The translations under genes were made by a program, and so were the position numbers. This document shows positions 49,101 through 61,895 of a DNA stretch of 64,000 nucleotides, piece by piece. The notes below the pieces were generated by a model. It was not told the origin of the DNA, searched no databases, and was given only the letters and a program-made list of their open reading frames with translations. This DNA is from Malurus cyaneus samueli (Eukaryota; Chordata; Aves; Passeriformes; Maluridae): the NCBI GenBank assembly GCA_009741485.1, contig CM019238.1, positions 14,474,438 through 14,538,437 on the forward strand. The letters run 5' to 3'. Each line of letters begins with the position of its first letter. Within the stretch, counting starts at the first letter, position 1.

Positions 49101-51975
49101 GAATTTTCCTTGATTCTCTCAGGGCCCATGAATATTTTGGTGGAGGATCAGGTAGTGAGTGAGCTCCCTTCCACTCCTGCTTAGAGAAGATTCTGTTTTT
49201 TCCCTGTTAATTAATCCCATACATGAAAGCCGTGAACAGACACGAGGCCTGTTTCTACTTCTCCCGCTGCTCTTTGGTGTGATTTGATGAAAATTGCTTT
49301 ACATCTCTTTACTTCGGTTTTCCTACCTGTGAAATAAGGAATTATAATGAGATCTGAGCTTTGCTAACAAAGGAAATGCATCAGAATGTGCAGGCAAGAG
49401 CTGGAGAGCAGCACCAGCACCCTCTCCAGCAGGAGGGTGATTGCAGCTGTGGAAGTGTGCTCCAGCCTGGAAAATATTTCCTTTTTTTTTTTTTAATTTT
49501 TTTAGGTGAATTTTATCTCTCCCATTGTGTTTTCTCTGTTGGACGAGCTTCAAAGAGGAGAGCTGTCATTTCTGTGAGGTTTAAAAAGATTAACAGCATC
49601 CATATTCATTGTGAGAAATGAGATCTTCACCGAGGGGTGAACGCTGAGTTCTGACTGTGCCTCTTCCTAGCCTGGTTCTTCTTAGTTTTCAACTAAAATT
49701 CTCCCTAAAATAGATTTCTGTGTTCTCAAAGGGTCTTTGCTTCCATCTTTGAACCCTTCCCAGCAGGATTTGGTGTTTTGGAGCAGCTCTGACCAGGGCA
49801 TTCAGTCGCCCCTGCTCCAGGCACAAATTCTTGCTGTCACCTATCTCCAGCCCCTGGAAAAGGAATTTCCTTCCTCCAGGTGCCATTTCTCTACCTGACA
49901 CCAAGAAAAATTCTTTTTTGACGTGTTAGAGGAGACCCATTGAATGTCTTTTTTTTTTATTTTCCCTTCATAAGCAACAGCTAAATTCAGCTCTTGGGGT
50001 TGAAAAAGAGGAGTGTGAGAACATGGCATATGGCTGCTTGCCTGAGAACTGTGCCTTGTGTTTACTGAAAGAAATTGTAATGTGTTGTTGGCATTCATTG
50101 TAATTCAGCTTAACTGGGAGCCTGCCAGAAGCCAATCAAAATGTGTTCACAGCATATCCAAAATACGGCACAATTGCCAACTTTGTAGTAGCAGGATGTA
50201 ACGACCTGTTTGACAAAGAAATGGGGACGTTTTCCCACCACGAGAAAGAAATTCATTGCGGGTTGTTTTCAGCCTGGTTAGCACCATTTTAAAAATATAT
50301 ATATTAACAGAAGTGGAGTGGCATAGAGACAAGACAATTTCAGTAAAATTTAGGGTTTGATTGGGAGTTTATAGCTGCAAAAAGGAGGGGAAAAACGCCT
50401 TAAATTCTGTCCTGATGGGCTCCACCACTGGATTTCTTGCTCAAACTTGTGTGGCCACTTCATTTGGAGCCTCTGGAACTGGTGGAATTGTCTCTAAAGG
50501 AGAGGTGGAGGTAGCTGAGCACCTTTTAAAGGTGTTTAATCATAAAACTGATGGAAACAACATCCATTCAGGAACCATCTGCTATCAGTCAGGTCTCCAA
50601 GGATCTTCCCTTCAATCCTGGAAAAAGAAACTTGTTTTGACCTTTTGTCTTTCCATCTGTAGAGCCAAATCTCTTTGATTTCAGTTCAGACTCGGTGTTT
50701 TTACCAGCCTGACCTTGCTAGGAGAGACTTGCCCGGGAAAAATGGAAATGGGGATTTCTTTCATGTTTGTCTCATTCTCCTGTCCCTGGGCTGAAAGATG
50801 CCCAGCAGGACACTCCACCTCTCTCAGCTCCTCGCTGGCTCCAGGTCTCCAGGACTGACCCAACCATCAGTCATGGGCTGGAGGAATTTTCTTTCATCAT
50901 CTCTTCATGGTCAGTGCCTTCACTTTGAAGTGTGACCACTGTTCTCATATATTCTTCCCCTGCATTTCCATCCCCCATTTTTTTTTTTTTTTTTCGTCAG
51001 TCAGCTGAAAAGCCATGACTGTGAGACCCTAAAAGGTTATGCAGAATTGTTGTGAGTAAATTAATATTTATGGACTATTTTTAAGAGTTTTGTAACAAGT
51101 TTCTCGAAGTACTATCCAAAGGTTATGACAGAGGAAGACAATGGATAGATTGTGAGGAATGAGAAATTTATTTAGTGTTTCTCTTTGTACAACCAGCAAC
51201 CCACCAATATGGCAAGGAGTGTGATGTCTTCAGGTGTTAAGTTACAGCTCATCAGGTTCCTGGAGTGCAAAAACATTGAGAGAGGTGCCATGGTCAGTAT
51301 TGGAAGATGTAAATATGTTACCAAAAAACCTCTTTACTGAGGAAATTGGCACCCATGTGCACCAGGGAGTGACAGTGGAGACATTAATTTCTATAGGGGA
51401 TTTTTCAAAATGCAGGAGGCTCTGAGTGAGGTATCAATTTTCAGTGGGATGTCCTTCCAGAGGCGTGGATGTCCATCTGTGAAATTGGCTGGGCCAATCT
51501 CCAAACTTTGGGCTGGGGTGGGCTCAGCCCATGCTGCTGGGAGAGCTCTGGCTGTGCTCCAGCAAAGCACTTCAGTTTGATTTGAGTCGTGAATATTCCT
51601 GTGAAATCAATCGTGGGATTAGCATTTTACAGAGCAGCGAGGCAGGCACTAAAGTTCTTGGTTGAATGAAGGCCATGCTCTCACAAAGCATCACTGCAGA
51701 GCTTCCTGCATTAAACAATGACCCGTACCAAGGATAGGAACCCCCACCATCACACCCAGAATTCATTAAAAAATGGCATTTTTCAGGTATCTTTATGCCC
51801 AGTGATCTCTTTCCTGGAAGGGGAGATCTTCAGGTGGTAATTCCAGTTAGGATTCCACAGATTGCAGTTAAACAACCATCAGCCAGGAGATAAATCTGAT
51901 TAAACTTCTCTTTAAAAAGAAAATGTGCTTGGTTTGGAGAGTTGCACAGGCTTTCTCAGTTAGGAAATTAAACAA
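46141..51975. other. Intron 1 segment, no gene or CR1 seen
   Basis: Ordinary intron. It contains a 47-bp-spaced direct repeat of a 19-base word (48161-48179 and 48208-48226), T runs (49482-49494, 50978-50994) and small ORFs without recognisable content. I see no interspersed repeat. Confidence 0.5.
48143..48226 (+). repeat. Local direct duplication
   Basis: The word CCTTTCAGTTATGGAAACA occurs at 48161 and 48208, and CTCAGATCT precedes each copy. The pair is 47 bases apart, consistent with a small tandem duplication that has since diverged. Confidence 0.75.
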
Positions 51976-52110
51976 TCACAGAATTTGTCGAGTTGGAAAG
52001 GACCCACCAGGACCATCAAGCCCAACTCCTGACCCTGCCCAGGACCATCCCCAAAAATCCCACCCTGTGCCTGGAGCATTGTCCAAATGCTTGTTGAGAT
52101 GCATCTCAAA
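51976..52110 (-). mobile_element. CR1-like LINE 3' end, second subfamily, reverse
   Basis: On the plus strand it begins ATCACAGAATTTGTCGAGTT and continues GGAAAGGACCCACCAGGACC, CATCAAGCCCAACTCCTGAC and CCATCCCCAAAAATCCCACC. This is the complement of the 3' end of a CR1 type common in birds, with wording different from the other group in this window. It is inserted against the gene. The right edge is uncertain because the copy decays after about 52090. Confidence 0.85.
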
Positions 52111-54873
52111 AAGATTTCCTGGAATGTCAAGGATTTAACCTGAAAACAGGAGCTGCTGAGAGGCAGTGAATAGCAGCAGCTCAAGAGTGAGGCAGACATA
52201 GAAAATAAAATTTTTTTCACAAAAGTAGAGGGGAATGACAGAAAATAGGGCAGAATGTCTCGGCTGCTCAAGCCTAGGATTTCTGCTGGCACGCAGGGAG
52301 AATGGAGATGGTGAAGTGATAAAGTTTGAAGTCCCAAACTTCGGTTCAATTTTATATTAGTAAATAAATTCTGCATCAGAAACTTGGCTAGCAGGATTAT
52401 CACAATACAGGGCTAGAAAAAATTAAAACGAATAATAGAATATAATATAATACTTTAATGTATGGGTTTTCATATATGCACTGCATTAGATATTTTTATT
52501 CAATTTTAAATTCACATCAGTGTGGTATTAAGCTAATCTTTAAAGAAAATACTGGTTATCTTAAGGAGCAAAATTGCAAGAAAATGATGTGCAAATTGAT
52601 TAACTTCAGCATTTCTCACAAAAACAATCACATAACCATCAGTTCTGGGTTCTCACGGCGGCAATGGGAAGTGAAGACACAAATCATGGCAGATCATCCA
52701 GGTCTGACCTTTGCACTTTGCTAATTGTGATGATTTTCCCCCAAAGCTGGAGCAGTCAGAGCAGCAAGGAGCCTTCCTACCCCTCACTAGCACAGCACAA
52801 TATAACTCTGACTTGGGAAATAATACAGATCCTGAAGCCCTCTAGAGGAAACACTAATTTTTCATTCTGTCCCTGCAAACGGCTGAAGTAAGTCAAGGGC
52901 ATTCAAGTTTTGTAAATGACTTTTAGCACTTTTGCAGGCACTTGATGGGGTTTTTTTTAAAGTTAGAATTTGCAAATTGCTCATAGCGAGCAAACAACAT
53001 GGTTAGATGTGTGTTAAAGGTCCTAATTTGAATTTTTCCAGTCCCACTGATATATTTTTAGGGAAAAGAAACATTGTGAATGGTATTGTAAATTCATCTA
53101 CGTTATCAAGTTACTTAAACAACATTTGAGAATGAAGCTTGTTTTTGACAAAAGGATAGGAAAGGAAAAATCCAAATTCATTCTCAAACAGTTTCTGTGT
53201 TAAAGATCAGGAACAAAAGACTTCAATTTGAAGTCCTTTAAATTCTGAATTACAGAGGCTGTGAACTAGGGGAGGATGTGGTAGCAGAGATGTCTTATCT
53301 AAAGTAGATCTCCTTAAAGCTTTTAAAAGGAAGAATCTTAATATATGTAAAATATATCAAATAACTGAATTCATTTTCAGATTGAGGGTAATCAATAGTT
53401 TGTGCTCACTTCTGGGAAATAATGCACTTAACATTTAATTTTTAAAATACACCAATTAAGTCTGTGCAATGTGATTAATGCGACCTGAAATGATTTCTCA
53501 CGAGTGAATCCATTTCCATAATTCTTTCCCTGTGCTGGTTTTGCAACTTTGGAGTGAAGTTTGGAATACCTGGAGTTGGATTTGTGGGGTCCTGTGTGGG
53601 GTCCAGGGGTGTCTGACTCCCAAATCCGTGGAGGTGACACCTGGAAAACCACAGGAATACAGCAGAAACTGGAGCCAGGAATGGAATTGGTTATAAATGG
53701 CAATTTTATTTATTTATTTATTCATTCCATTATAAATTTTAGGTATTATAACCCTCCCTGGAGAACTTTTCAAGTTTTCTTTCAATTTTTATTTTCACTT
53801 TTAACAATATCTACATGCTGGGTAGAAAACCTCTTGGATCCAGGGTGCACTGAGCATTTTCTGTATATGCAGAGAGTGATTGAAGAGGACAGATTTACAT
53901 TTTAATTTACCAAGTAGTGTTCCAGGAAGAAAAAAATTACAGCAATAGGTGGCACAATGCATTTTAATGAAAAAGTTAATATTATCTTAATTTCTTAGGA
54001 TGATGTTGTCTTTGTTCTGTGTGATATTTCTAAAAGTTCAGGAAAATGGCAACTAAGAAAAAGGTGATCATGCAATGATTTAAGGAAAAAACATTTCATA
54101 AATATGAAAGCCACATTTAGTTCACTCTTCTGACCTTTTTGGACTGTGTCAGTCTTGATTTTCTTGATGTTTTTCATAATTACAATTCTTTTAGAAGGGA
54201 ACCTCTATTCTTTGTGCACTCACTTTTCCCGGTAACTCATTTTTTCTGTTACACTTTGCTTCATCCTGTTAGAGCAAACCACTTGCTGGGTGACCTTAAG
54301 GAGCCAGCTCACCTTTCCTGTCCTCCCATGTTCTGTTCTCTGGTTTACATGGAAAATAAACCAGAGGAGAATTTCCTCTTTTGAGGCTTTTCTGGGAATG
54401 GCTGTGAGAGCAGAGCAAAAGAACATCCCCAGAAATATCATTTTTATATTGTGCTGCTTTTGTTAACACAGAATTAATTTATCCTGCCCAACACAGTGTT
54501 TTTAGAGTTACTACATTTATCTTTTCACCAGCAGCTCTGTTTGGAGAGTTTATAGACAGCATTTGCACTGACACTTTACTGTAGGGTATCTGTTCCCTCT
54601 TGTCTGATGACTTGGAAAAAAAACCTTTAAATCTTTACCTGTGCAGGGCCTAAAAATAACCAGGAGTGGTAGCTGGAAACTCTGCAGTTCTTCCAGCCTG
54701 GTGCTTCCTTGTCAAAGAGACTGAAATTCAAGCATTTGTCCTGCCCTCTGTCCCTTTTCTGGATGCTGCTATTCCAAAGGTTTAATCATCTTAGGCATTT
54801 AAAAAAATCTTACTCCAAACATATGAGTGAGTGACATCCTGTGGCTTTGAAATGTTTTGTAATCACTTGATTT
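52111..54873. other. Intron 1 segment, no feature recognised
   Basis: AT-rich intron. It contains a (TTTA)n run at 53704-53723 and no recognised exon or repeat family. The minus ORF entering from 52403 covers the CR1-like end and is an artefact. Confidence 0.5.
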
Positions 54874-54893
54874 NNNNNNNNNNNNNNNNNNNN
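54874..54893. other. Assembly gap (20 N)
   Basis: Exactly 20 N bases are flanked by TTT on the left and 11 T on the right. The gap therefore lies in a long T homopolymer. Twenty N is probably a placeholder and not a measured length. Confidence 0.97.
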
Positions 54894-57800
54894 TTTTTTT
54901 TTTGGTACTGAATTATTGCTTTGCTGGATGGATTTTTCTTATACATGGAGATGTAATCATATTTTATTCATGGACTTTAGGCTACATAGTTCTTTAGATG
55001 TGATAAGATTCTTGTTTGTTTCATGTTGCTTCACAGAACTATTTAATCTTGGATAAACTATGTCCAGATCACATAGTAAAACATTTAGAATTCAGAATTA
55101 AAACACAAAATAACAGTGATTTAAGATGTAGTAATATTTTTCATCATGTAGTTGAAGCCAGAGGCTTAATCTATCTTAATCTGGCACTGCATGAAAAGTG
55201 CAAGTGAATAAAAATCTCAAGCTCTCATTTTGCTCAATAACAACCATAATAAATTTGCCTGGTATCATCATGGAACAGAAACATGGAATAAAAATGGGGA
55301 AATGCAAGGAAAGGGAAAAGCTCCTTCAGTAGGATTTACAGACTGATGTGTCTTTCTTTTGTGACTTCTTCCCATTTGCCTACTTTTGTTGGTTTCCTGT
55401 AGTTTGTATCGATAAAAATATGGATTCCTAGTTTGGGAATTGCCTTAATTGACAATTCCTGCTAACGACCTGACTTTTAACCGAGCTCCCCGCTGCTTGC
55501 TTGAGATAATTGCTCCAAAGTGCTTAAGGAAAGAGCCTCGCTGAAAATCATCCAGATTTACAGAGTCAACAGGAGCTGCAGCTCAGGGTTTCCTTGGAAC
55601 AAAAGGAACAGGAGAGATGTGGGTGAAACCCCATCTGGGCTGGTCCACACCTTTGCTGAGCTGTTGTCAACAATTCCCTCACCAAAGTTTCTGAATATCC
55701 CTGAAAAAAAGGTCAAATGCTCCCCGTTTTCTTCATTTCTCACAGCAATCTGGTTTTTGGTGTCTCTGTGAAGATCTGTGTGAGGAATTGCCAAGGCCAC
55801 TTGGGGAATTTGCATCTTGCAGGTGCCTAAACTCTGACTCATGAACTAGGTCATGGACTCGTAGCTGCTGAAGAAATTGGGTTGAGCAGAAATCTGATTT
55901 GTTTGGGCTTTTCACTCCAAACGCCTACACTGGATTTGGCCGTTCTTTTGATATCTGAGATTTTTAGCAAAATACGCCAGTGAAGTCGAAACAAGAATTA
56001 ATGTATTTTGGCACTGAAACATCTGTAGCACTTTTTTGTTTGATTCTCCTCTGTCAGCTCTTTCTCCCCCTCAGCTTTGCAGGCGTTTGCTCTCTCAGAG
56101 GGAGGGCACGATCTGGGAATTCTGCCTGTCCCGCATGAGTTTGTTGGATTGAGAATATTTTGCAGCTGTAGATGTGGCTCAGAAAGTTTCAGTTTCTTCA
56201 GACAAAGACACTGTGCCTGGCTGGGGTTTGATGTGGTGATGAGCTGAGTTTAATGTGGATTCCTGTAGTAAAGTGATCAGAGACGCTTTTAGGGCAGGAC
56301 TCATTTCACAGAACTTTAAATGCCCGTCTTGCTATTACATGAATTTTGCCTGACAAGTTACTTCCTCTCTATTGATTAGCTCAGACAGGCTCGTTATCTC
56401 AGTCTCCAGTAATTTTTTTCCTTCCCATTTAAGACAGGGACAAATTGGGCACATCCCTGTAGCACTTGTACAAGAACTTCCTTGGCATGAGGATTTTGTT
56501 CGATTTCGTGTGATACCAAAGTCCTTTTCTGAAGGTCAATCTGTGATTAAGACTTTCCTGTGTGGGGTACAAGGTGGATAAATCCTCAGAAGCTGGAGAA
56601 AGGAGCTTTCAGTTATATTTATTTGTTCCTGCACTCTTGCTTTTCAGATCAGTCCTTGTAGATGAGACATGGTTAATGCTGCTCCTTCCCTGTTAGGCTT
56701 GTTAACCTTTCTGAAATGGAAACTGCAGAGGTCTGGAATGAACTCACCTCAGTGTGCTCAGGCTCTAGTGAAGGAAATGATACTGATTCCCTGCTGGGTT
56801 TCTTTCTGCCTGAGAATTGTTCCCTTTTTCCTGGTGTTTTGGGAGGTTTTGTTTGGTTTTGTTACCTTGAGAGGTTTTTCCCCCATTATCTCTGGCAGCA
56901 AGTTAATGGAAGTCTTGGAGGTAGAGAGCTGGAAAAGTCTCCTCTGCCCCTGCCCTCCAGCCAGGGCAGAGAACACAACCTTTGGTGCTGCAAAAAGGAG
57001 GAAAGTGAACCCTGATCCCATCAATTCCCCACTTCTAACACAATCCCTCGTGTATAAAGGGTGGATGTTATTTCTTCTCAGTGTTCTTACCGATCCTATT
57101 CATGTTTGTTATCACCTGAAATCTTTGTTCTTTTGTGATTGCACAAAGGGATTTAAGAATTTAATTGTGCTGGTTCTGCATTTTGGTTTGAGAATAAATC
57201 GTGAAGGTTCTTCTAGATGGATTCACAAGGCCAGAAATATTTTGTATTTTCTTTTTGGTTGGTTCTAAAAGTTTTGTTGAATTTTGGTGTGTATTCCAGG
57301 GTGTCTGTGCTGGAACCAGCACTTCTGTCAGGACAGGGTCCCATCAAACTCTGTCTCAAAAAACAAAGCAGTATTTACATAGTCCAGTGCAGGAAATAAA
57401 AGCCTTGCACTGGGTCAAAGCATTTACTTTTTAATATAAATATAACAAATGCAGGGTCCCAGTGTCCTCAGCTCAGCCACTCTGGAATGTGGAATCATTT
57501 CATTGATTACATGGGAGGGATGGACAGGGAGGATTGTGAGCACTTCCAGGCCATCCCACAGCTGTGCTGCTTCAGAAATGTCTGGGGGCTGTTGTTGGAT
57601 CTTCTTCAAGGAGAAAATTAATGAGGTTAAAGATGTAGATTTTTATTAGCACATGGAGCTCATTAGGACGCTTCTGGGTTTTGTCGCTTTGATGGGAAGT
57701 CCGTCAGTAGCAGCATCAGTGACGTGTCCTGAGGTGAAATTGCTGGGAAATGTGGCAGCAAGGAGCACACACTCAGGCCTGAAAATGGGATCCATTCTCT

Positions 57801-58739
57801 CTGTGAGACACTTCTCCTCCAGAAACCTCCTCATGGTCAGGTCTGGTTCCTGCAGCCTCCTGAAAATGCTGTTTGTTCCTCCCATGGTAACCCCACAGTT
57901 CAGTGACACCCGTCAGGTACTGAGGACAAAGTCAGGATGGCTTCATTTCCCATTATCCACTCACAGGTAATGAAGGCAGCACTATATTAAGTCATTTACT
58001 TCCTATATATGAATGTCAGTTTAAGGGTGATGGCATATCATTAAATCAAATTTTATTAGTTCAGCAGTTTGTTCATTTGCTATTAATATTGCCTGACACA
58101 TCCCCTTACGGAACCTTCTCAGCTGCTGTGAACTCTTAAAATATTAATAACTTGAGCACATCTTTTGTCTTGCTAATATAGTTATCTTGGAAAAATTGCT
58201 GCTGGAAAGATCTTGGACTTATAGACACTGAGATTATGGGAAAGCCCCATGGCTTCCTTTAGCTACACTACAATTAAAATAATGAAGTTGCAGCGATGGA
58301 GTTGTACTCCCATTGGTTTTGCTTATGGGATAAAAGTTTGGGAGGCTGTTCTATGTCTCCAATCTGCTTTATGGTGAGGGGACAGGGTGAATGTCCTGAT
58401 TTGGAGGAGAACACGATGGAGAGGAAAAAAAATGGTGCTTAGGAACTTGCAATTGATTTTCACATTCCCTGAAGAGTTTGTCCCTCTCAGACCGAGTGCT
58501 TTTGGCTGAGGGGATCTGTGAGTGGAGCTCTGAACTGTCCTGGGGATAAAAGAACAGCCAGGTTGGAAGTTTTCAGCTCCTGCTCTCCCCACGCTGCTTC
58601 CCTGCTGGTTACAGAGGAGACAGAGCTGACAGTTCACACACGGGAAATAAAAAAATGGAGCGTGGAAGGAGAAAAAATGGGATATGGGGAAAGGGAAGCT
58701 GGCAGTGAATGGAGGGAGTTGAAGATACACAGGTTTTTT
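54894..58739. other. Intron 1 segment, no gene recognised
   Basis: Ordinary intron. A 199-codon plus ORF at 56669-57268 is treated in the findings. The right part (57650-58740) has ORFs of about 87-135 codons on both strands without recognisable content. Confidence 0.5.
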
Positions 58740-59170
58740 TTTTTTTTAGGGAAAATGCCCGAATTTTGTGCTAAGAGGGTTCTTGTGGCTGGGACTGTTG
58801 AACCAGTGGCAGCTGCAGGATGAGGAGCAGGGAGCCCTCAGAGTGAAGGGCCAGAAATGCAGAGCTGCTCCAGGATTGGAGAGCCCAGCTGGATCCTGTG
58901 CTGAGTGTGTCTGCAGAGGGCTTGGAAGGGGCACATCCCAGTGCTCCAGGGGATCCTGGCACTCAGGAGAGGAGAATGGACCAAGGGAAGGACCTTGTGG
59001 AGTGCCCAGCCCAACACCAGGGCAGAGTTTATCCCCAGGGCAGCTCCATCCCTCTGCAGCCTGGAATGGGAGCCAACACTCCCATGGTGTGCTTGGTGCC
59101 TGGGAATCATTAATTCCGAGTGCTCAGCCCGCCCCAGTTCCTGTTGATGCAGATGAGGAGCTGTAAATTC
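58740..59170. other. GC-moderate block open on both strands
   Basis: After a T-rich run (58735-58748) about 420 bases are clearly richer in G+C than the flanks. They are open in several frames (132 and 80 codons plus, 150 minus). No frame shows a known domain. CpG is not enriched, so it does not look like a promoter island. An old repeat without a recognised name is possible. Confidence 0.4.
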
Positions 59171-61840
59171 AAGTCTGCCTGGATTTGCATCTAAAACACC
59201 CATCTGTATCCCCGTGAATGTCGGAGTGACGCAGAGGAAACTCAGCCGGGAAGCAACATTTAAACACATTCTACTGGCACAGGCAGGCATTCAAAGGTCA
59301 CATAAAGCCAGAATTGAGGGGTTGTTTTTAGTTTGTTTTTATTAGTTTTTTTTTTCAGAATGATCCAAATTCTTCCCATTTTGTGTTTGAGAATTTCTGC
59401 TGTATCTCGAATTTTTTAATGAGGTTTTTGGTGAAATTCTGTAATCCAGCAACTCTCTTGCTGCAGGTCAGCTTTGTAAAGCGTAGGCTTAAAGATGCAA
59501 AACATTGCCATCTTTGGTTTTTAAATAGACTCTGAAGTTCAGGAAAGTTTAGGTCTGAAATATTCCAAGCTTGGTGTTTTGTTGTGTTTTCAAACACTCC
59601 CGCTCTGAATCATGGTGGTGTGAAGATCCTTTTCTCTTGACACTCTAAATAGTTTTGATTTTTTTTTCCTCCTGAAGAGCTTAAGAACAAATATCTGGTA
59701 TTTGAGAGTCAGCTTAGTGTGAACATGGCCCTGAGGATTATGCCTTTTCTTTATTTGGACTGAATAATTCTTAAAAAGCTTTTTAACGTCACTGGCAGAA
59801 ATACCCACCTGATGATTTTCCTTGTTCCGAGTTACATAAGAATTGGAAAGGCTCCACTGTGCCTGAGCCCAGGGTAATAAATCAAAGGGGTTTTGATCAA
59901 GAGCACGGCTGAATTGATCTGTGTATTCAATAAAATTGCATTTAGGAAAAGGCAGGAATTCTCTTCATCAGTCTCTCTGTCAGCCAACCAGTCAATTCCT
60001 TCCAGATCTTTCTATCTAGCTGCTAAATATTGCTTTATATGGGAAATTATATTAAAAATATACCTTGTTTTTTTAAAAAAAACCACCAAGCTCAACTTTT
60101 TTTTTTTTTTTTTTTGCTTTCTTTAAAAATTACTCTTGGACTGAGCCTGCAGATGCTGTTAAGTGCTGGATGTATTTAAGTAAATCTGCACAGATAAACT
60201 GAAGGTTGTGACAGGAGCAGAAGTTCCTGCTGCCTTCCCCAATTAATCAGAGAATTTCCAGCACAGCAGTGAGAGATTTTATATTTCCTAAGAGAGAAGA
60301 GCTGATTTTCTGGACTCACAAGTCCAGAAACAACAGCACGATGACATTTGAAAATTGATATTTGTCCCTGTTTCACTTCGATTCACTGATTTTTCACAAG
60401 TCACCATTCTGCAGCCACAGAGATAACGCTGTTGTGTAGCTTTTAATAGCCAATTGAGGCACATTAATGGGTTATTAATTTGTCTTGGCAGGCAAAAGTG
60501 CAATCATTCTGAATTAACGGATCATCCCATCGACTTCCAGGTTTTGTACTTTGGATCCAGGTCCCACAGATTCTCAGTTGTGTATAAACCTTTGTGCAAC
60601 TGGGAGTTTAGTGTTGTGCTGTGTGCTTTTAATTTCTAAATACGGTTTTAATTAGGAAAAAAGTTAAATACTTTGTCAGACCCTCAATCAGAGCAATTTT
60701 GCCAGTGGGCTCTGGCCTCTCTTGCAGCAATGCCAAAGCCAGGAGCGGTCCATGCATTCCCACCAAGCTGCTTTCCTTCTGTTTCATCCTAAAACCTGCA
60801 AGTTTGCATCCTAAAATGTTGCATTTTGCAATCAGGGGTTCTGGTTGTGCATCTCCTCATCTGCAGGCGATTCACCCTGTGGGAGCTGCTGGGTCTGTGC
60901 CAGGCAGAGCTGGCAGGACCTGCCTTGTCCTGTCCATAACCCCTCCTTTTCACAGCCAGGGTTTCCTTCCTGCATTTCCCCCTGGGAATTATCCTGCAGC
61001 AGCAGCAGCAAGCCCATCATTTATTTGTTCAGGAATTTTTAGGAGGGATTACAAAACTGGCGTAATTTCCAATAAGTAGCAAGAAGCCATTAGAATGTAT
61101 GAAAATGGAGAAGGGAATAAATAAATGTAAGTTATGGAGAGAGTTATGAGAAGTTGGAAGTTACAGGATTTTAAACTTAGGGATTCCTTCTGGGATGGAT
61201 CACCCTTGACAAAGTTCTTGTTCTCCTGTGAGAGCTGCCCCATCTGCATCATTCCTGCATAAAAGACTCTCCATTTATTTCATGTTATTTTTTCAATAAT
61301 GACAATATTTTCAATATTTGTCTACAGGCAGAGAGAAAGGGACAGATCTTTACATAACACATCAACAATGTTTGTGCTTTTAATGGAAACCAAACCTGGC
61401 ATTTGTTGACACCGATGGAAAGATTCGTTTTAATCTCAGTGAACCTTATTGCCCACAATATGTGACATCTCCTTTGTAATGTTTGCTCTGAGTTAATACC
61501 TAAATCTGATTTAGAGATGTTTTTAAGATCTTGCTTTACTTTTCTGTTCCAATGACTCCTTTTTTTCCCCCCCAAATTATACATTTCTAAAAAGAAACAC
61601 TTTGAAGCTGACTGACTCTTCTTTTCCTGCCCTTTCTCCCCAACATTTCCCACCCCCTTTCTTTTTCATGTTTCTTTGATTTTGACTTTAAATGCTTTAT
61701 TTGCAAAATCCCAGTTTGGGGTCAACATATCAGAGTTGCTTCTTTTTCCTCTGCTCTTTGAATAAGGAGATAAAGCTTTCCTGGTCCATGTAGATCAAAC
61801 ATGATTATTTTTACTTTTAAATGGACAGAGACAATACGCA
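59171..61840. other. Intron 1 segment, no gene recognised
   Basis: AT-rich intron with a T19 run (60097-60115) and a perfect 10-bp hairpin at 60307-60330. No recognised exon or repeat family up to the short CR1 tail at 61841. Confidence 0.5.
60307..60330. repeat. Perfect 10-bp hairpin
   Basis: TTTCTGGACT and AGTCCAGAAA form a perfect stem around the loop CACA. It is the best short inverted repeat I noticed in the intron. A stem of this size is too short for a microRNA precursor. Confidence 0.65.
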
Positions 61841-61895
61841 ATCATAGAATATTTAGATTGGAAAAGATCTTTGAGATCATGGAGTCCAACCTTAT
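61841..61895 (-). mobile_element. CR1-like LINE tail remnant, reverse
   Basis: About 55 bases match the complement of a CR1 3' terminus: ATCATAGAATATTTAGATTG, GAAAAGATCTTTGAGATCAT and GGAGTCCAACC. Only the extreme end is present, as is usual for CR1 inserted by incomplete reverse transcription. It is against the gene. Confidence 0.8.

Noticed and set aside
51960..52403. 147-codon minus ORF
   Set aside because: Its 3' part is CR1-like repeat and there is no splice or domain support for the rest.
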